A program made the translations under genes and the position numbers. This document shows, one piece after another, positions 1-6,908 of a DNA stretch of 7,642 bases. Source of the DNA: Acidobacteriota bacterium (GTDB lineage Bacteria; Acidobacteriota; Vicinamibacteria; Vicinamibacterales; Vicinamibacteraceae); the NCBI GenBank assembly GCA_023427865.1, contig JAEYZV010000532.1, positions 1-7,642 of the forward strand, in the 5' to 3' direction. Position 1 is the first letter of the stretch; each line of letters opens with the position of its first letter. The notes beneath the pieces were generated by a model. The model searched no databases and was not told where the DNA came from. It worked only from the letters and a program-made list of their open reading frames with translations.

Positions 1-1242
1 CTCGTCCGGCCTCGGCGGGACCGCCGACGCGTCCTGTCCCTGTGCCCCCGCTCGCCGGTCGACGTTGTGCGCGAGAGCCTGGCTCACGGCGACCGGAAGA
101 TCGGGCCAGCCGCGGCGGTGCGGCAGCCAGAGCTCCGCTCTGTACACGGCAGGCGTGTCGTCGGGCGCGAGTGCGAACGTCGCGTTCGCCTCGGCGACCT
201 CCTGCCACACCTGCCCGTTCCGTCTCACCCGGAGCACGCTGCCCGCTGGACCGTTGCTGCGCACCGAAAGCGTGGCAGCGCCGCGCGCCGCCGCGCCGCC
301 GCCCCCGACGAAGGCGAACGCCAGCCAGGGACGGTCGGCCATGCTGAAGACACCGCTGTACACGAGTCCCTTGCGCAACAGCCCGAGCAGCGCGTCGGCG
401 TCCTGGCGGGCCTGGCCGGTCGGCGCGGCTCCTTCCCACGGCGCCAGCAGCCCGAACGTCCCGAACATGGCGCGATAGGACGGAAAGCGCACCAGCGTCG
501 CGCCTCCCTCGATCGGGTCGGCGGATCGCGTCCAGCCGATGCGCGCGTGGGCATCCACGGCGGCCAGTGCGAGCGTGGCGCCATGCCGCGGCGTGTCGCG
601 CGACTCGAAGAGCGTGCCGGGCCAGGAGGCCAGCCCGGCGAGCGACCCGGCGGGCGCGATCGGGTACGTGAAGAGCCGCGCGAACAGATGCGCCGCGCTG
701 GTGCCGCGCCACATCGTGTCGGCATTGACCCACTCGAACCCGTCAGCAGGCACTGACGGGTCGTGCCAGGCGAGGGCGGGCCGGGGCGAGTCCGGGTGGG
801 CGAGGATGCCGATGCCGCCCAGTCGGGCCACGTCTTCGGCCACGGCACGACCCTCACCGGCGAGCGGATACGGCGAGGCCGGCAGGCCGAGCGCCACGTA
901 GTGCCCGCTGTCGGTGCTGATCTCGACGGCGTCGACGAGCAGCACACCGTGCACGTAGCGTGCAGGCGACGGCGGGCGGGTCGCATCGCCGTGGTCGGTG
1001 AGGATCACGAAGTCGAGGCCGGCGTCGGCCGCCGCGCGCGCGACCTCGTCGGAGGAGCCGCTGCCGTCCGAGACCGTGGAGTGCACGTGGTACGCGCCAC
1101 GCCACAGGCGGGGCTGCCCGTCCACCGCCGGAAGGAAGACGGGCGGCGCGGGCCGCGCCATGAGCGATACGGCGATCGCCGTGAGCGCCAGTGCCATCGC
1201 CCAAAGCGCTCGTCGGCGGCCTCGCGTCACGGGAAGGAGCAT
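1..1242 (-). CDS. PHP-domain metallohydrolase (CehA/McbA-like), signal-anchored, 3' end outside window
   Basis: 414 codons are open from an ATG at 1242 to the window edge with no stop, so the C-terminus is missing. The N-terminus has a basic stretch (RGRRR, residues 7-11) followed by a hydrophobic segment (about 12-29), which suggests a signal peptide or membrane anchor and action in the envelope. The PHP metal-binding motifs follow in order: HVHS (52-55) with D59, TDH (82-84), E107 with H114, AHP (148-150), E170/N173, and a final D-A-H (230-232). All expected metal ligands are therefore present, and a metal-dependent phosphoesterase or related hydrolase activity is likely. The substrate cannot be told from sequence. 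Residues after about 310 look like a beta-rich C-terminal domain. No Shine-Dalgarno is visible before 1242. The ATG at 1197 (codon 16) is an alternative start, but it would lose the basic n-region. The gene is divergent from the Asp-box gene. Confidence 0.88.
   Translation of the reverse strand, partial: MLLPVTRGRRRALWAMALALTAIAVSLMARPAPPVFLPAVDGQPRLWRGAYHVHSTVSDGSGSSDEVARAAADAGLDFVILTDHGDATRPPSPARYVHGVLLVDAVEISTDSGHYVALGLPASPYPLAGEGRAVAEDVARLGGIGILAHPDSPRPALAWHDPSVPADGFEWVNADTMWRGTSAAHLFARLFTYPIAPAGSLAGLASWPGTLFESRDTPRHGATLALAAVDAHARIGWTRSADPIEGGATLVRFPSYRAMFGTFGLLAPWEGAAPTGQARQDADALLGLLRKGLVYSGVFSMADRPWLAFAFVGGGGAAARGAATLSVRSNGPAGSVLRVRRNGQVWQEVAEANATFALAPDDTPAVYRAELWLPHRRGWPDLPVAVSQALAHNVDRRAGAQGQDASAVPPRPDE
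738..761. repeat. Perfect 9-bp inverted repeat with 6-nt loop, inside the PHP gene
   Basis: The arms acccgtcag (738-746) and ctgacgggt (753-761) are exact reverse complements separated by caggca. The structure lies inside the PHP coding sequence, just after the AHP motif codons. It has no U-tract, so it is not a normal terminator. It may be a chance feature of GC-rich coding DNA, an mRNA hairpin or a protein-binding palindrome. Confidence 0.5.
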
Positions 1243-1250
1243 ATAGGAAG

Positions 1251-1382
1251 CGGGTGCCGGGTACCGGGTGTCGGGTGCCGGGTGCGTGCTGTCGGGTGCC
1301 TGCTGTGGATGCCTGGGAACCCGGGACCGAATCCCCTGAACCCGGTCACCCCGTCCCCGGACCCCGGACCCCGGACCCCGGA
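1251..1382. repeat. Oppositely oriented GC-rich heptamer arrays in the divergent intergenic region
   Basis: The left array (1251-1285) has five consecutive 7-nt units close to cgggtgc, with a further exact copy at 1293-1299 after a degenerate unit. The right array (1355-1382) is four exact tandem copies of ccccgga. On the opposite strand the right unit reads tccgggg, so the two arrays have related G-rich cores in inverted orientation and could fold into a long imperfect hairpin. The middle (1300-1354) continues the theme with a cccggg site at 1320-1325 and aacccgg-type motifs. The block fills most of the 216-base gap between two divergent genes and shows no coding character. As I recall, similar dispersed intergenic GGGT-type repeats are common in some Acidobacteriota genomes. 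I cannot confirm copy number here. The rest of the gap (1383-1458) holds no promoter I would defend. Confidence 0.8.
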
Positions 1383-1458
1383 CGCCAGAGCGGGGAACCG
1401 GCATGACCGTTGGAAATCGGAGCGTGTCTCGCGCGCGATGCCTGTATGCTGCGCGGCG

Positions 1459-2811
1459 ATGCGCGTGCTTCCCGTCCTCGTCCCCGGATTGCTGGCGGCC
1501 GGCCTCGCGTCGGGCGCAGCCATGCAGGGCTCCGACATGCGTGTCGTGCGGCTGACCGAACCGGACGCGCCGAACACGGCCGAAGTCTCGGTCGCCATCG
1601 ATCCGACCGATCGCGATCACATCGTGGTGTCTGCCTACCAGATCAACAGGCCCGGCGGCACACGCGTGACCAACGTGCTCTTCGTGTCGCGCGACGGGGG
1701 CCGCACGTGGGTCGAGGAGGTCGCCGCCAACCCCGAGCGCCGCAGCACGCAGGGGGATGATGCGGTGGTGTTCGGTCCGGACGGCACGCTGTATCACAGC
1801 TACATCTCGTTCGACGGGTTGCGCGTGCCGCGGCCGCCGCTGGCACGCAACGGCGTCTTCGTCCGTCGTGCCGACCCCGCGCCGCGTGGCTGGCACGCGC
1901 CCGTGCCGGTCGTCGATCACCGGAACACCGTCGCCCCGTTCGAAGACAAGCCGTGGCCGGGCGTCGACAGGAGCGTGCGGTCACCTCATCGCGGCCACGT
2001 GTACGTCGCGTGGACGCGCTTCGACGAATACGGCAGCAAGCGGCCGGACTGCCGCACCGAGATTCACTTCTCGAGATCCAGCGATGGTGCCCGATCGTTT
2101 GCGGCGCCCCTGCGCATCTCGGACCGGCAGGGAACCTGCCTGGACGACGACGATACCGTCGAGGGTGCGGTGCCGGCAGCCGGACCTGACGGCGAGGTGT
2201 ACGTCGCGTGGTCGGGGCCCGCCGGGCTGGTGATCGACAGGTCGGACGACGGCGGACTCACCTTCGGCACCGACCGCCTCGTCACGGAGATCCCGGGTGG
2301 CTGGGACATCGACATCCCCCAGCTGTCGCGCAGCAACGGCATGCCGGTCACCGTCGTGGACGTGTCGTCGGGGTCGCGCCGTGGAACCGTCTACGTGGCG
2401 TGGATCGACGAGCGCCACGGCGATCCCGACGTCTTCGTGACCTCGTCATCCGATCGCGGGCAGACGTGGAGTGCGCCCGTCCGCGTCAACGCCGATTCGA
2501 TTGGCAGCGGACGCCATCAGTTCTTCGTGTGGCTCGCCGTCGATCCGTCGGACGGGCAGCTGCACGTCGTCTACCACGACAGGCTCGACGCAAAGACGAG
2601 CGATACCCGCGTGGTCCTGGCGCGCAGCGAGGATGGTGGCCGTACGTGGGCGCAGACGGCCGTGCCGCTGCCGGCGTTCAGGACCATTGCGGAGGTGCCG
2701 TTCGGCGACTACAACGGCATCGACGCCTCGGACGGCCGCGTCGTCGCGGCGTTCCCGCATTTCGTCGCCGACAAGCAGGTCGGTGTCTCGGTCGCGATCG
2801 TCGATCGGTAG
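1459..2811 (+). CDS. Secreted Asp-box (BNR-repeat) beta-propeller protein, sialidase-like fold
   Basis: The product is 450 residues from the ATG at 1459. An in-frame ATG at 1438 would add seven residues, but 1459 gives a compact signal peptide: M-R, a hydrophobic core over residues 3-15, then an ASG-A type cleavage region near 18-21. Export is therefore likely. Five Asp-box motifs (S-x-D-x-G-x-T-W type) are visible: SRDGGRTW (77-84), SSDGARSF (207-214), SDDGGLTF (262-269), SSDRGQTW (330-337) and SEDGGRTW (390-397). They are spaced as blades of a six-bladed propeller. Strands such as VYVAW recur between them. Automatic pipelines would call this an exo-alpha-sialidase, but I see no FRIP arginine motif near the N-terminus, so catalytic activity is doubtful. 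It could instead bind or cleave another surface glycan. No Shine-Dalgarno is evident upstream. The gene ends 8 bases from the convergent phosphoesterase gene. Confidence 0.85.
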   Translation: MRVLPVLVPGLLAAGLASGAAMQGSDMRVVRLTEPDAPNTAEVSVAIDPTDRDHIVVSAYQINRPGGTRVTNVLFVSRDGGRTWVEEVAANPERRSTQGDDAVVFGPDGTLYHSYISFDGLRVPRPPLARNGVFVRRADPAPRGWHAPVPVVDHRNTVAPFEDKPWPGVDRSVRSPHRGHVYVAWTRFDEYGSKRPDCRTEIHFSRSSDGARSFAAPLRISDRQGTCLDDDDTVEGAVPAAGPDGEVYVAWSGPAGLVIDRSDDGGLTFGTDRLVTEIPGGWDIDIPQLSRSNGMPVTVVDVSSGSRRGTVYVAWIDERHGDPDVFVTSSSDRGQTWSAPVRVNADSIGSGRHQFFVWLAVDPSDGQLHVVYHDRLDAKTSDTRVVLARSEDGGRTWAQTAVPLPAFRTIAEVPFGDYNGIDASDGRVVAAFPHFVADKQVGVSVAIVDR

Positions 2812-2819
2812 GTCGCGGC

Positions 2820-3560
2820 CTACTTGTGCTTCGTGGTTCGCTTGCGGGGCGACGGCGCGGCCTTCTTCTCTCTTGGCAGCGGCTCGATCTTGTCGAGCTT
2901 TCTCAGCACCTCCGCGAGCGTCTCGAGAGACGGGTCGCCGGTGGAGCCCTTGTTGCTCAGCCAGACGTCCGGCGCGTCCTGCGCGAGGATGTCGCGGAAC
3001 GAGCCGCTGGTCTTGACGCTGTTGGGCGCGAACTCGGTGATGTCGAGATCACCGGCCCACTCGTCCTTGTGCTTGATCAGCAGCCACGAGCGCCCGTCGT
3101 CCTTTTCGCGCGAGCGCCCGCCCCAGCCGCGCGTGCGGACGAGCACCCATGAGCCTTTCAGCTTGTAGCCGTCGAGCCGCATCTTCAGGTCGCCCTTCTC
3201 CAGCGCGGCATCCACGTCGTCGGTCTCCGGCTCCCACGTGCCGACGTCCCACAGCATCACGACGCCCGCGCCATAGCCTTCAGGGATGACGCCCTCGAAC
3301 TCACCGTATTCGATCGGGTGATCCTCGACGTGCATCGCCAGGCGCTTGGTGGCGGGATCGAGGGACGGGCCCTTCGGAACCGCCCACGAGAGCAGCACGC
3401 CGTCGTGCTCGATGCGGAAGTCGTAGTGGAGGTTCGTTGCCAGGTGCTTCTGCACGCAGAAGAAGCGCTTCGGCTCACTGCGAGCCTTCGCCTTCGTGTC
3501 GCCGGCCGGTTCCGGCGTTTTCGTGAAGTCGCGCTTGCGTCTGTATTCCTCGAGGGCCAC
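2820..3560 (-). CDS. Stand-alone 3'-phosphoesterase, LigD PE-domain family
   Basis: 246 residues start from a GTG at 3560, chosen because the protein then opens with ALEEYRRKRDF, the usual N-terminus of LigD PE domains. A GGAG lies 9 bases upstream. PE enzymes trim 3'-phosphate or ribonucleotide ends before sealing in bacterial non-homologous end joining. The residues known to be essential in Pseudomonas aeruginosa LigD (H42, H48, D50, R52, H84, Y88) appear here with the same spacing as H39, H45, D47, R49, H81 and Y85, so the enzyme should be active. The second half has the expected LKGSWVLVR (134-142) and WLLIKHKDE (159-167) strands. Residues about 170-232 carry a segment (SVKTSGSF, DVWLSNKG) like the linker that joins PE to the ligase domain in full LigD. 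The tail is strongly basic (PRKRTTKHK) and may bind DNA. No ligase, polymerase or Ku gene is in the window. Confidence 0.92.
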   Translation of the reverse strand: MALEEYRRKRDFTKTPEPAGDTKAKARSEPKRFFCVQKHLATNLHYDFRIEHDGVLLSWAVPKGPSLDPATKRLAMHVEDHPIEYGEFEGVIPEGYGAGVVMLWDVGTWEPETDDVDAALEKGDLKMRLDGYKLKGSWVLVRTRGWGGRSREKDDGRSWLLIKHKDEWAGDLDITEFAPNSVKTSGSFRDILAQDAPDVWLSNKGSTGDPSLETLAEVLRKLDKIEPLPREKKAAPSPRKRTTKHK

Positions 3561-3666
3561 GTGTCGTGTCTCCAGCGATGTACGCAGCCGTCGGGCTCTG
3601 CGCGACGGTCGGGCCGCGATGCGGCTGCCGCACGGACCGGCTACGTGAGATCTACAGGCTACACTT
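3561..3666. promoter_or_regulatory. Divergent intergenic region between phosphoesterase and pgi operon
   Basis: This 106-base gap must hold the promoters of both the minus-strand phosphoesterase and the plus-strand pgi-zwf-pgl operon, unless transcription starts further inside the genes. A weak -10-like TACACT lies at 3660-3665, only two bases before the GTG at 3667 and eight before the GTG at 3673. I see no convincing -35 partner. An AGG at 3656-3658 is 8 bases before GTG 3667 and is the only ribosome-binding candidate for pgi. I recognise no operator, riboswitch or terminator. Confidence 0.4.
3570..3573 (-). promoter_or_regulatory. Ribosome binding site of the phosphoesterase gene
   Basis: The minus strand reads GGAG here, 9 bases before the GTG at 3560. 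It supports that GTG over longer in-frame extensions, which would run back into the opposite-strand pgi gene. Confidence 0.55.
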
Positions 3667-5382
3667 GTGCCCGTGACTCCCTCACTGCATTCCGTACATC
3701 CGGCCTCGCTCGGCGAGGCAATCGCCCGCACGCTCCAGCAGTGGACCGAGGAGCGGCGCGTCGGGCGTCTCTGGAGCAGGGACGCGACGCTCTGGACCGA
3801 CAGCGGCGAGGAGAAGTGGCTCGGCTGGCTCGGGATCATCGAGGCACAGCGCCCGGAGCTCACCGCCCGGACCGAACTCGCCGAAGCCATTGCTGCCGAG
3901 GGGATTACCGACGTGCTGTTGCTCGGCATGGGCGGTTCGAGCCTCGGGCCGGAGGTACTCGCACGCGTCATCGGCAGCCGCCATGGCGCGCCACGTCTCC
4001 ACGTCCTGGACTCGACCGATCCGGCACAGGTGCGGCGGTTCGACGAGGCCGTGGATCTGCGGCGCACGCTCGTGCTCGTCGCCAGCAAGTCGGGCAGCAC
4101 GCTCGAGCCGAACGTGTTCCTCGCCTACTTCTTCGATCGCCTGCGGCAGGAGGTTGGGGAGGCGCAGGCCGGCCGGCACGTCGTCGCCATCACCGATCCG
4201 GCATCGCAGATGCAGAAGGTCGCCGAACGCGACGGCTTCCGTGCGGTGGTGTTCGGCGAACCGACGGTCGGCGGGCGGTTCTCCGTGTTGTCGGCGTTCG
4301 GCACGGTGCCCGCTGCGCTGATCGGCATCGACCTGGCGCGGCTGCTCGACGAGGCCGCGCGGATGGCCGAGGAATGTCGCCGTGAGGACGCGGCGGCCAA
4401 CCCCGGCGTGGCGCTCGGCGTGGTGATCGGCGAGGCCGCACGTGCGGGGCGCGACAAGCTCACGATCGTCGCATCGCCAGGCATCGCGCCGCTCGGCGCC
4501 TGGCTCGAGCAACTCGTCGCCGAGTCCACGGGCAAGAACGGCACGGCAATCATCCCCGTCGACCTCGAGCCGCGAAGCGCGCCCGAGGCGTACGGTGACG
4601 ACAGGCTGTTCGTCTACGTACGGCTCGCGACCGACGTCGATCCGGAACAGGACGCGTTCGTCGAGCAGCTCAATCGCGTGGGCCAGCCGGTCGTGCAGAT
4701 CGACGTGCGCGACGCCTACGCGCTCGGGCAGGAGTTCTTCCGGTGGGAGATCGCCACAGCGGTCGCCGGCGCCGTGCTCGGCATCAATCCCTTCGACCAG
4801 CCCGACGTCGAGGCGAGCAAGGTGAAGACGCGCGCCCTGACCGATGCCTTCGAACGCGAGGGTTCGCTTCCCTCCGAGGAGCCGCTCGTCGCCGACGCCG
4901 CGATGGCGATCTACACGGACGCCGCCAATGCGCGCGCGCTCGGCACGGTGGCGACGCCTGCCGACGCCATTCGCGCGCACATCGGCCGCATCGCGCCCGG
5001 CGACTACGTCGCGCTCCTCGCGTACCTGGACATGACCGACGGCAACGTTGCGGCCGTGCAGGAAGTGCGCGGCCTCATCCACCGGCGGTCCGCGGTCGCC
5101 ACGTGCCTCGGCTTCGGCCCGCGCTTCCTCCACTCGACGGGACAGGCCTACAAGGGAGGACCCGACACGGGCGTTTTCCTCCAGATCACGTGCGACGACG
5201 CACGTGACCTCCAGGTGCCGGGCCGGTCGTTCACGTTCGGCGTGGTGAAGGCGGCACAGGCGCGCGGCGATTTCGGTGTGCTCGAGGAGCGTGGACGACG
5301 TGCGTTGCGCGTCCACATCGGTGCCGATGTGGCACGCGGCCTCGACGCGCTGCGCGCGGCAGTGGAGGCCGCGTACCGGTGA
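3667..5382 (+). CDS. pgi: Glucose-6-phosphate isomerase of the transaldolase-PGI fusion type, without the transaldolase part
   Basis: The 571-residue product interconverts glucose-6-phosphate and fructose-6-phosphate in the cytosol. Sugar-isomerase (SIS) motifs are clear: GMGGSSLG (87-94), SKSGSTLE (140-147) and GGRFSVLS (202-209). They are followed by the E-Q-L-V-A-E-S-T-G-K segment from E281, which holds the likely catalytic glutamate E286, and by NPFDQPDVEASK (374-385). The C-terminal part with LHSTGQAYKGG (488-498) and TFGVVKAAQARGDF is characteristic of the PGI half of bifunctional transaldolase/PGI proteins (about 950 residues in total). Here the protein starts exactly where that half begins (SLHSVHPASLGEAI, RLWSRDATLWT), and no transaldolase is encoded upstream. 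GTG at 3667 is chosen because of an AGG 8 bases upstream. GTG at 3673 is a close alternative. It is the first gene of the operon and its stop overlaps the zwf start by 4 bases. Confidence 0.93.
   Translation: MPVTPSLHSVHPASLGEAIARTLQQWTEERRVGRLWSRDATLWTDSGEEKWLGWLGIIEAQRPELTARTELAEAIAAEGITDVLLLGMGGSSLGPEVLARVIGSRHGAPRLHVLDSTDPAQVRRFDEAVDLRRTLVLVASKSGSTLEPNVFLAYFFDRLRQEVGEAQAGRHVVAITDPASQMQKVAERDGFRAVVFGEPTVGGRFSVLSAFGTVPAALIGIDLARLLDEAARMAEECRREDAAANPGVALGVVIGEAARAGRDKLTIVASPGIAPLGAWLEQLVAESTGKNGTAIIPVDLEPRSAPEAYGDDRLFVYVRLATDVDPEQDAFVEQLNRVGQPVVQIDVRDAYALGQEFFRWEIATAVAGAVLGINPFDQPDVEASKVKTRALTDAFEREGSLPSEEPLVADAAMAIYTDAANARALGTVATPADAIRAHIGRIAPGDYVALLAYLDMTDGNVAAVQEVRGLIHRRSAVATCLGFGPRFLHSTGQAYKGGPDTGVFLQITCDDARDLQVPGRSFTFGVVKAAQARGDFGVLEERGRRALRVHIGADVARGLDALRAAVEAAYR
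5364..5368 (+). promoter_or_regulatory. Ribosome binding site of zwf
   Basis: GGAGG lies inside the last codons of pgi, 10 bases before the GTG at 5379. It supports that GTG as the start and the GTGA overlap with the pgi stop. Confidence 0.65.
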
Positions 5383-6908
5383 CGACCGCAGCAGCCGCGC
5401 CGCGATCCCGTCGCACGCCGATCGCGCCCGCCGACCCGGCGGTGTTCGTGGGGTTCGGTGCAACCGGAGACCTGACACGACGCAAGCTGCTGCCGGCGCT
5501 CGTCAACCTGCGCCGATCGGGCGCGATCTCCGACGCGTTCGCGTTCCTCGGCGTGACGCGCACGCCCGAGCAGGCCGCGGGCTTTGTCGAGGAACTCCTC
5601 ACGGCGACCGACGAACACGTCGGCACGCCGCTGACCGACGACGAGCGGACGTGGTTCAGCGAGCGGATCGCCGTCGTCGCCGGCGATCTGGAGCAACCGG
5701 AGCTCTACGCCGACATCGCGGCGCAACTCGAGGCGCTCGGCGCCGCGCACGGGACGAAGGGCAACGCGCTCTTCTACTGCGCGACGCCGCCGCAGCTGTT
5801 CGGCGCGATCGCCGCCGAACTCGGGCGCGCGGGCCTCCTCGACGAGAAGGCCGCGGGCGGGTGGCGGCGCGTGGTGATCGAGAAGCCGTTCGGCCACGAC
5901 CTCGAGTCGGCGCAGGCGCTCAACCGCCAGCTCGCCGACGTGATGGGGGAGCGGCAGGTCTATCGGATCGACCACTACCTTGGCAAGGAAACCGTGCAGA
6001 ACCTGATGATTTTCAGGTTCGCCAACAGCATCTTCGAGCCGATCTGGAACCGCCGGTACGTCGACCACGTGCAGATCACGGTCGCCGAGGCGGACGGCAT
6101 CGGTTCGCGTGGCGGCTACTACGATCGCGCGGGCGCGCTGCGAGACATGGTGCAGAACCATCTGTTCATGCTGCTCGCGCTGACGGCCATGGAGCCCCCC
6201 ATCTCCTTCGAGGCCGACGACGTGCGCGACGAGCGGTTGAAGGTGCTGCAGGCCATCACGCCGCTCACGCCGGCGATGGTCGAGCGCGACGTCGTGCGCG
6301 CCCAGTACCTGGCCGGCGAGGTGGGCGGCGAGCGCGTGCGAGGCTACCTCGACGAGGACAAGGTCCCGAGCGGGTCGTCCACCGAGACGTACGTGGCCAT
6401 GCGGCTGCATGTGGAGAACTGGCGGTGGGCGGGCGTGCCGTTCTACCTCCGTACCGGCAAGCGGCTCGCGCGCCGGGTCTCCGAGATCGCCGTGCAGTTC
6501 CGGCAGCCGCCGTTCATGATGTTCCGCGGCACGTGCGTCCCCTGCCTCAACTCGAACGTGCTCGTGATTCGTGTGCAGCCCGAGGGCGGCATCACGCTGC
6601 ACATCGACGCGAAGGTTCCGGGGCAGACACTCGATCTGAAGACGGTGGCGATGGACTTCCGGTACGACGAGGCGTTCAGGGAGTCCCCATCGACCGGCTA
6701 CGAGACGCTGTTGTACGACGCGCTCACGGGCGACCAGACGCTGTTTCACCGGGCCGACAGCACGGAGGTCGGGTGGCGGGCCGTGATGCCCATCCTCGAG
6801 ACGTGGCAGGCGGGGAGCCCGGCGGTCGACTACGAGGCCGGCTCGTGGGGGCCCGAGGAGGCGCACGAACTGCTCGAGCGCGATGGCCGCGCGTGGCGAC
6901 GCCCATGA
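5379..6908 (+). CDS. zwf: Glucose-6-phosphate 1-dehydrogenase
   Basis: The 509-residue product is normal length for the family. It oxidises glucose-6-phosphate to 6-phosphoglucono-1,5-lactone with NADP+ or NAD+, the first step of the oxidative pentose phosphate route. The Rossmann nucleotide-binding motif GFGATGDL is at 25-32 and EKPFG at 168-172. The substrate-binding signature RIDHYLGKE is at 196-204. The likely catalytic base H261 sits in MVQNHLF, equivalent to H240 of the Leuconostoc enzyme, and YLRTGKRL (with K361) is present. Coenzyme preference cannot be assigned with confidence. The start is a GTG with GGAGG 10 bases upstream, overlapping the pgi stop by 4 bases. The N-terminal 18 or so residues (TTAAAAPRSRRTPI) look like a disordered extension. 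A CVPC pair (386-389) precedes the NVLVIRVQP strand, and I do not recall it as a general family feature. The stop overlaps the pgl start as ATGA. Confidence 0.97.
   Translation: MTTAAAAPRSRRTPIAPADPAVFVGFGATGDLTRRKLLPALVNLRRSGAISDAFAFLGVTRTPEQAAGFVEELLTATDEHVGTPLTDDERTWFSERIAVVAGDLEQPELYADIAAQLEALGAAHGTKGNALFYCATPPQLFGAIAAELGRAGLLDEKAAGGWRRVVIEKPFGHDLESAQALNRQLADVMGERQVYRIDHYLGKETVQNLMIFRFANSIFEPIWNRRYVDHVQITVAEADGIGSRGGYYDRAGALRDMVQNHLFMLLALTAMEPPISFEADDVRDERLKVLQAITPLTPAMVERDVVRAQYLAGEVGGERVRGYLDEDKVPSGSSTETYVAMRLHVENWRWAGVPFYLRTGKRLARRVSEIAVQFRQPPFMMFRGTCVPCLNSNVLVIRVQPEGGITLHIDAKVPGQTLDLKTVAMDFRYDEAFRESPSTGYETLLYDALTGDQTLFHRADSTEVGWRAVMPILETWQAGSPAVDYEAGSWGPEEAHELLERDGRAWRRP

Noticed and set aside
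225..986. Minus-strand open frame in another phase of the PHP gene
   Set aside because: It is Arg/Pro/Ser-rich and overlaps the PHP frame that carries all metal-binding motifs.
1251..1382. CRISPR array or rho-independent terminator
   Set aside because: The units are 7 bases long with no spacers, so it is not CRISPR. There is no T-tract, and the block lies between gene starts rather than ends.
763..1458. In-frame upstream extension of the Asp-box gene
   Set aside because: It is antisense to the well-supported PHP gene and crosses the heptamer repeats. Its translation is arginine-rich noise, and a signal peptide begins at 1459.
1438..1458. Leaderless start or promoter at TATGCT (1445-1450) before the Asp-box gene
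   Set aside because: The hexamer is a fair -10 match 8 bases before the ATG at 1459, but no -35 element lies at a suitable distance, so I do not call a promoter.
3561..4100. N-terminal extension of the minus-strand phosphoesterase frame
   Set aside because: It overlaps the start of pgi on the other strand and has no family similarity. The PE domain begins naturally at the GTG at 3560.
3682..5478. Long minus-strand open frame opposite pgi (598 codons)
   Set aside because: The composition is that of a GC-rich antisense shadow, rich in Arg, Asp, His and Glu, with no recognisable motif. The plus strand carries full PGI motifs.
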